Source: Porticoccus sp047635255 (GTDB taxonomy: Bacteria > Pseudomonadota > Gammaproteobacteria > Pseudomonadales > Porticoccaceae). Taken from it: a stretch of 8,124 nucleotides of DNA. Shown here piece by piece: positions 7,016 to 8,124 of this stretch; the first letter of the stretch is position 1; each line of letters opens with the position of its first letter. Made by a program: the position numbers and the translations under genes. The notes beneath the pieces are model-generated. The model was not told the origin of the DNA. It ran no database searches and saw only the letters and a list, made by a program, of their open reading frames with translations. The stretch lies in NCBI GenBank assembly GCA_047635255.1, contig JBLIIR010000049.1, positions 1 through 8,124 on the forward strand. The letters run 5' to 3'.

Positions 7016-7106
7016 CAGCAGTTAATGTTTAAAAAAGTGGAAAGTAGATTGATTTACATGGAAGCCACTTAATTATTATTATATTTATTTATATGGATAA
7101 AATATT

Positions 7107-7292
7107 ATGTTTGGACTGTTTAAGAAAGATCCGTTTAAAAAATTAAATGCTGAATATATGAGTAAATTAAAGGAGGGTATGGAGGCACAGCGTTCGGGGG
7201 ATATATTTAAATATTCCGAACTCACTCGGGAGGCCGATCAGATTCTTCAAAAAATTGAGTCCCTGAAAGCTAGCATCAAATCTAGTGACTAG
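7107..7292 (+). CDS. DUF6435 family small protein
   Basis: A 61-aa, highly charged, probably all-helical protein without signal or membrane segment. The N-terminus MFGLFKKDPFKKL and the AQRSGDIFKYSELTREA segment (29-45) resemble what I recall as DUF6435, a small gammaproteobacterial family of unknown function. Heptad-like spacing suggests a helical hairpin. It lies 91 bp after the SDR. The gap is very AT-rich and could hold its own promoter, so operon membership is possible but not certain. Its stop codon is only 4 bp from the stop of the convergent 51-aa gene. The ribosome site is weak (ATGGAT about 12 nt upstream). Confidence 0.8.
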   Translation: MFGLFKKDPFKKLNAEYMSKLKEGMEAQRSGDIFKYSELTREADQILQKIESLKASIKSSD

Positions 7293-7296
7293 ACAT

Positions 7297-7452
7297 TTAC
7301 CTGTGAAACCAATTAGCGTATAGATGTTTCATGAACCCTAAGATAGACCTGTCTGGCATATTCCATGGGTAGCCGTTGCATTTAGAGTAATACTTGCAAT
7401 CTGGCAAGCATCCCCTGCAGGGTAGTCTTTTTGCGTGTTCTTTTTTATTCAT
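7297..7452 (-). CDS. Small four-cysteine protein (51 aa), unknown function
   Basis: A short frame with a start, a stop and coding character: basic N-terminus (MNKKEHAKRLP), then four cysteines in C12-x2-C15-x3-C19-x5-C25, then GYPWNMPDRS and an aromatic C-terminus ending WFHR. The spacing suggests a metal or Fe-S binding knuckle, or two disulfides; there is no signal peptide, so metal binding in the cytoplasm is the better guess. AAGGCGAG ends 8 nt before the ATG and serves as ribosome site. The gene begins 20 bp after the blc stop, so it is probably the second gene of a blc transcript. I do not recognise a named family. Its stop faces the DUF6435 stop across 4 bp, so the two convergent messages probably overlap. 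Confidence 0.7.
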   Translation of the reverse strand: MNKKEHAKRLPCRGCLPDCKYYSKCNGYPWNMPDRSILGFMKHLYANWFHR

Positions 7453-7464
7453 TGAGATTTCTCG

Positions 7465-7485
7465 CCTTAGGGCTAAGGGTTTTTT
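7465..7485 (+). terminator. Possible rho-independent terminator of the plus-strand operon
   Basis: CCTTA (7465-7469) and TAAGG (7474-7478) form a short stem around a GGGC loop, followed by T6 (7480-7485). It is oriented to stop plus-strand transcripts and overlaps the 3' end of blc. The stem is only 5 bp, so it would be weak. If used, the plus-strand message is antisense to the whole 51-aa gene. Confidence 0.3.
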
Positions 7486-8006
7486 AGGTTATCGCAGCTA
7501 TTATCGACATAAATAAGTTCGGTTTTATCGAATCCTAGGTTGCCAATCTTTTTTTCAAAATGCTCCTTTAAGCTATTCGCTACACAAGGAGTTCTTGAGA
7601 GTAGCCATAAGTAGGATTTACTATCACTTGTAACAAAAGCATATTGATAATTATCATCCAGGTCAAAGACTATATATGAGCTATAAAAAGGCCAAAAAAA
7701 TGATACTTTTAGATGACCTTTATTTTCGGCACCAGCAAAATAAGCCCTACCTTCTGCATCTTTCCATTGATTATTTTTTTTGAGCCCTCGATTGAGCACT
7801 TTGAGTCCTCCGTCATCGCGCATGGAGTATTCGGCGGAAACATTGCTCATGCCTCGTTCAAATGAGTGATCAAGCCTAGCAATTTCATGCCACTTTCCTA
7901 GATACCGGGCAATATCAAAATTGTCTACTGGCTTAATTTCATCTGAAATTACGCTACAGCTAGCGAGGCTTAGTATAGTAGCAAAAATAAAATTTTTCGT
8001 TAGCAT
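7473..8006 (-). CDS. blc: Outer-membrane lipocalin Blc
   Basis: Bacterial lipocalin of 177 aa, the same size as E. coli Blc. A lipoprotein signal with lipobox L-A-S-C17 predicts a lipid anchor, in E. coli at the inner leaflet of the outer membrane. The lipocalin signature YLGKWHEIARLDHSFERG (35-52) is nearly the same as in E. coli, with the SCR1 Gly-x-Trp. Further matches are YSMRDDGGLKVLNRG (60-74), GRAYFAG, LKVSFFWPFYSSY (98-110) and the SCR3-like YLWLLSRTP (132-140). Blc binds lysophospholipids and fatty acids and is induced by envelope stress in E. coli. Here it stands convergent to the fatty-acid modification operon, so a role in handling modified or damaged acyl lipids is plausible. No clear Shine-Dalgarno precedes the ATG. 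A 51-aa gene follows after 20 bp. Confidence 0.96.
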   Translation of the reverse strand: MLTKNFIFATILSLASCSVISDEIKPVDNFDIARYLGKWHEIARLDHSFERGMSNVSAEYSMRDDGGLKVLNRGLKKNNQWKDAEGRAYFAGAENKGHLKVSFFWPFYSSYIVFDLDDNYQYAFVTSDSKSYLWLLSRTPCVANSLKEHFEKKIGNLGFDKTELIYVDNSCDNLKNP

Positions 8007-8021
8007 TGAACTATTTTGACA

Positions 8022-8034
8022 CAGGCTTGGCCTG
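8022..8034. promoter_or_regulatory. Short palindrome upstream of blc
   Basis: CAGGC-TTG-GCCTG is a perfect 5-bp inverted repeat with a 3-nt centre, 15 bp upstream of the blc start codon. It could be an operator or a leader hairpin affecting blc translation, which would matter because blc has no visible Shine-Dalgarno. Its short length makes chance possible. Confidence 0.25.
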
Positions 8035-8076
8035 CTATCTAGAGCTAGTGAAAGTTTAAAGAATGGTATGGTTTTT

Positions 8077-8124
8077 ATGAGCTATTTAGTTAAAACTGTT
8101 AACGAAGAAATGTTTTATTTTAGT
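8077..8124 (+). CDS. Possible 5' end of a gene cut by the window edge
   Basis: An ATG opens a frame of 16 codons (MSYLVKTVNEEMFYFS) that runs off the right edge without a stop. An in-frame ATG three codons earlier at 8068 has AAAGAA upstream. The gene would be divergent from blc, 70 bp away. Too little is visible to name a product, and a chance frame of this length cannot be excluded. Confidence 0.3.
   Translation, partial: MSYLVKTVNEEMFYFS

Noticed and set aside
7035..7070. AAGTGG/CCACTT inverted repeat after the SDR as a terminator
   Set aside because: The loop is 24 nt and the stem is followed by AT-mixed sequence rather than a T run.
7025..7072. 15-aa frame between the SDR and DUF6435
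   Set aside because: It is too short, has no good ribosome site, and is expected by chance in this AT-rich gap.

Overview
The window looks like chromosome of an AT-rich, probably marine, Gram-negative bacterium, most likely a gammaproteobacterium. The reasons are Sec signal peptides, lipoprotein signals, an outer-membrane inverse-autotransporter barrel, a Blc-type lipocalin, and a fatty-acid-modification gene set typical of aquatic gammaproteobacteria. The genus cannot be told from the sequence. There are no rRNA, tRNA, CRISPR or insertion-sequence features.

Left part, minus strand: a passenger-less inverse autotransporter beta-barrel protein (intimin/invasin/YchO type) is followed 57 bp later by an unrecognised secreted protein with six cysteines. 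They look co-transcribed and may act together at the cell surface.

Divergent control region (2117-2481): it holds a perfect 10-bp inverted repeat in front of the barrel gene, seven perfect copies of a 9-bp tandem repeat in the middle, and three CTATAT direct repeats spaced 21-22 bp in front of the plus-strand operon. The 9-bp repeat is a candidate length-variable (phase-variation) element acting on either or both divergent genes.

Centre, plus strand: a tight operon encodes an FAD-dependent amine-oxidase-like protein, a DUF1365 protein, a Cfa-like SAM-dependent fatty-acid methyltransferase, a DUF3833 lipoprotein and a short-chain dehydrogenase. A 61-aa DUF6435 protein follows after 91 bp. This set resembles the light- or singlet-oxygen-associated clusters of other proteobacteria that methylate and further modify unsaturated phospholipid acyl chains, including towards furan fatty acids. 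The methyltransferase lacks the Cys and His of the bicarbonate site of true cyclopropane synthases, which suggests a product other than a cyclopropane ring.

Right part, minus strand: a Blc lipocalin, an outer-membrane lipid-binding lipoprotein, is followed after 20 bp by a 51-aa four-cysteine protein that is easy to miss. It converges on the DUF6435 gene with only 4 bp between stop codons. A possible further plus-strand gene begins at the right edge. Blc fits the lipid-membrane theme of the operon. No regulator (ChrR/RpoE, LitR/CarH) or photolyase lies inside the window.
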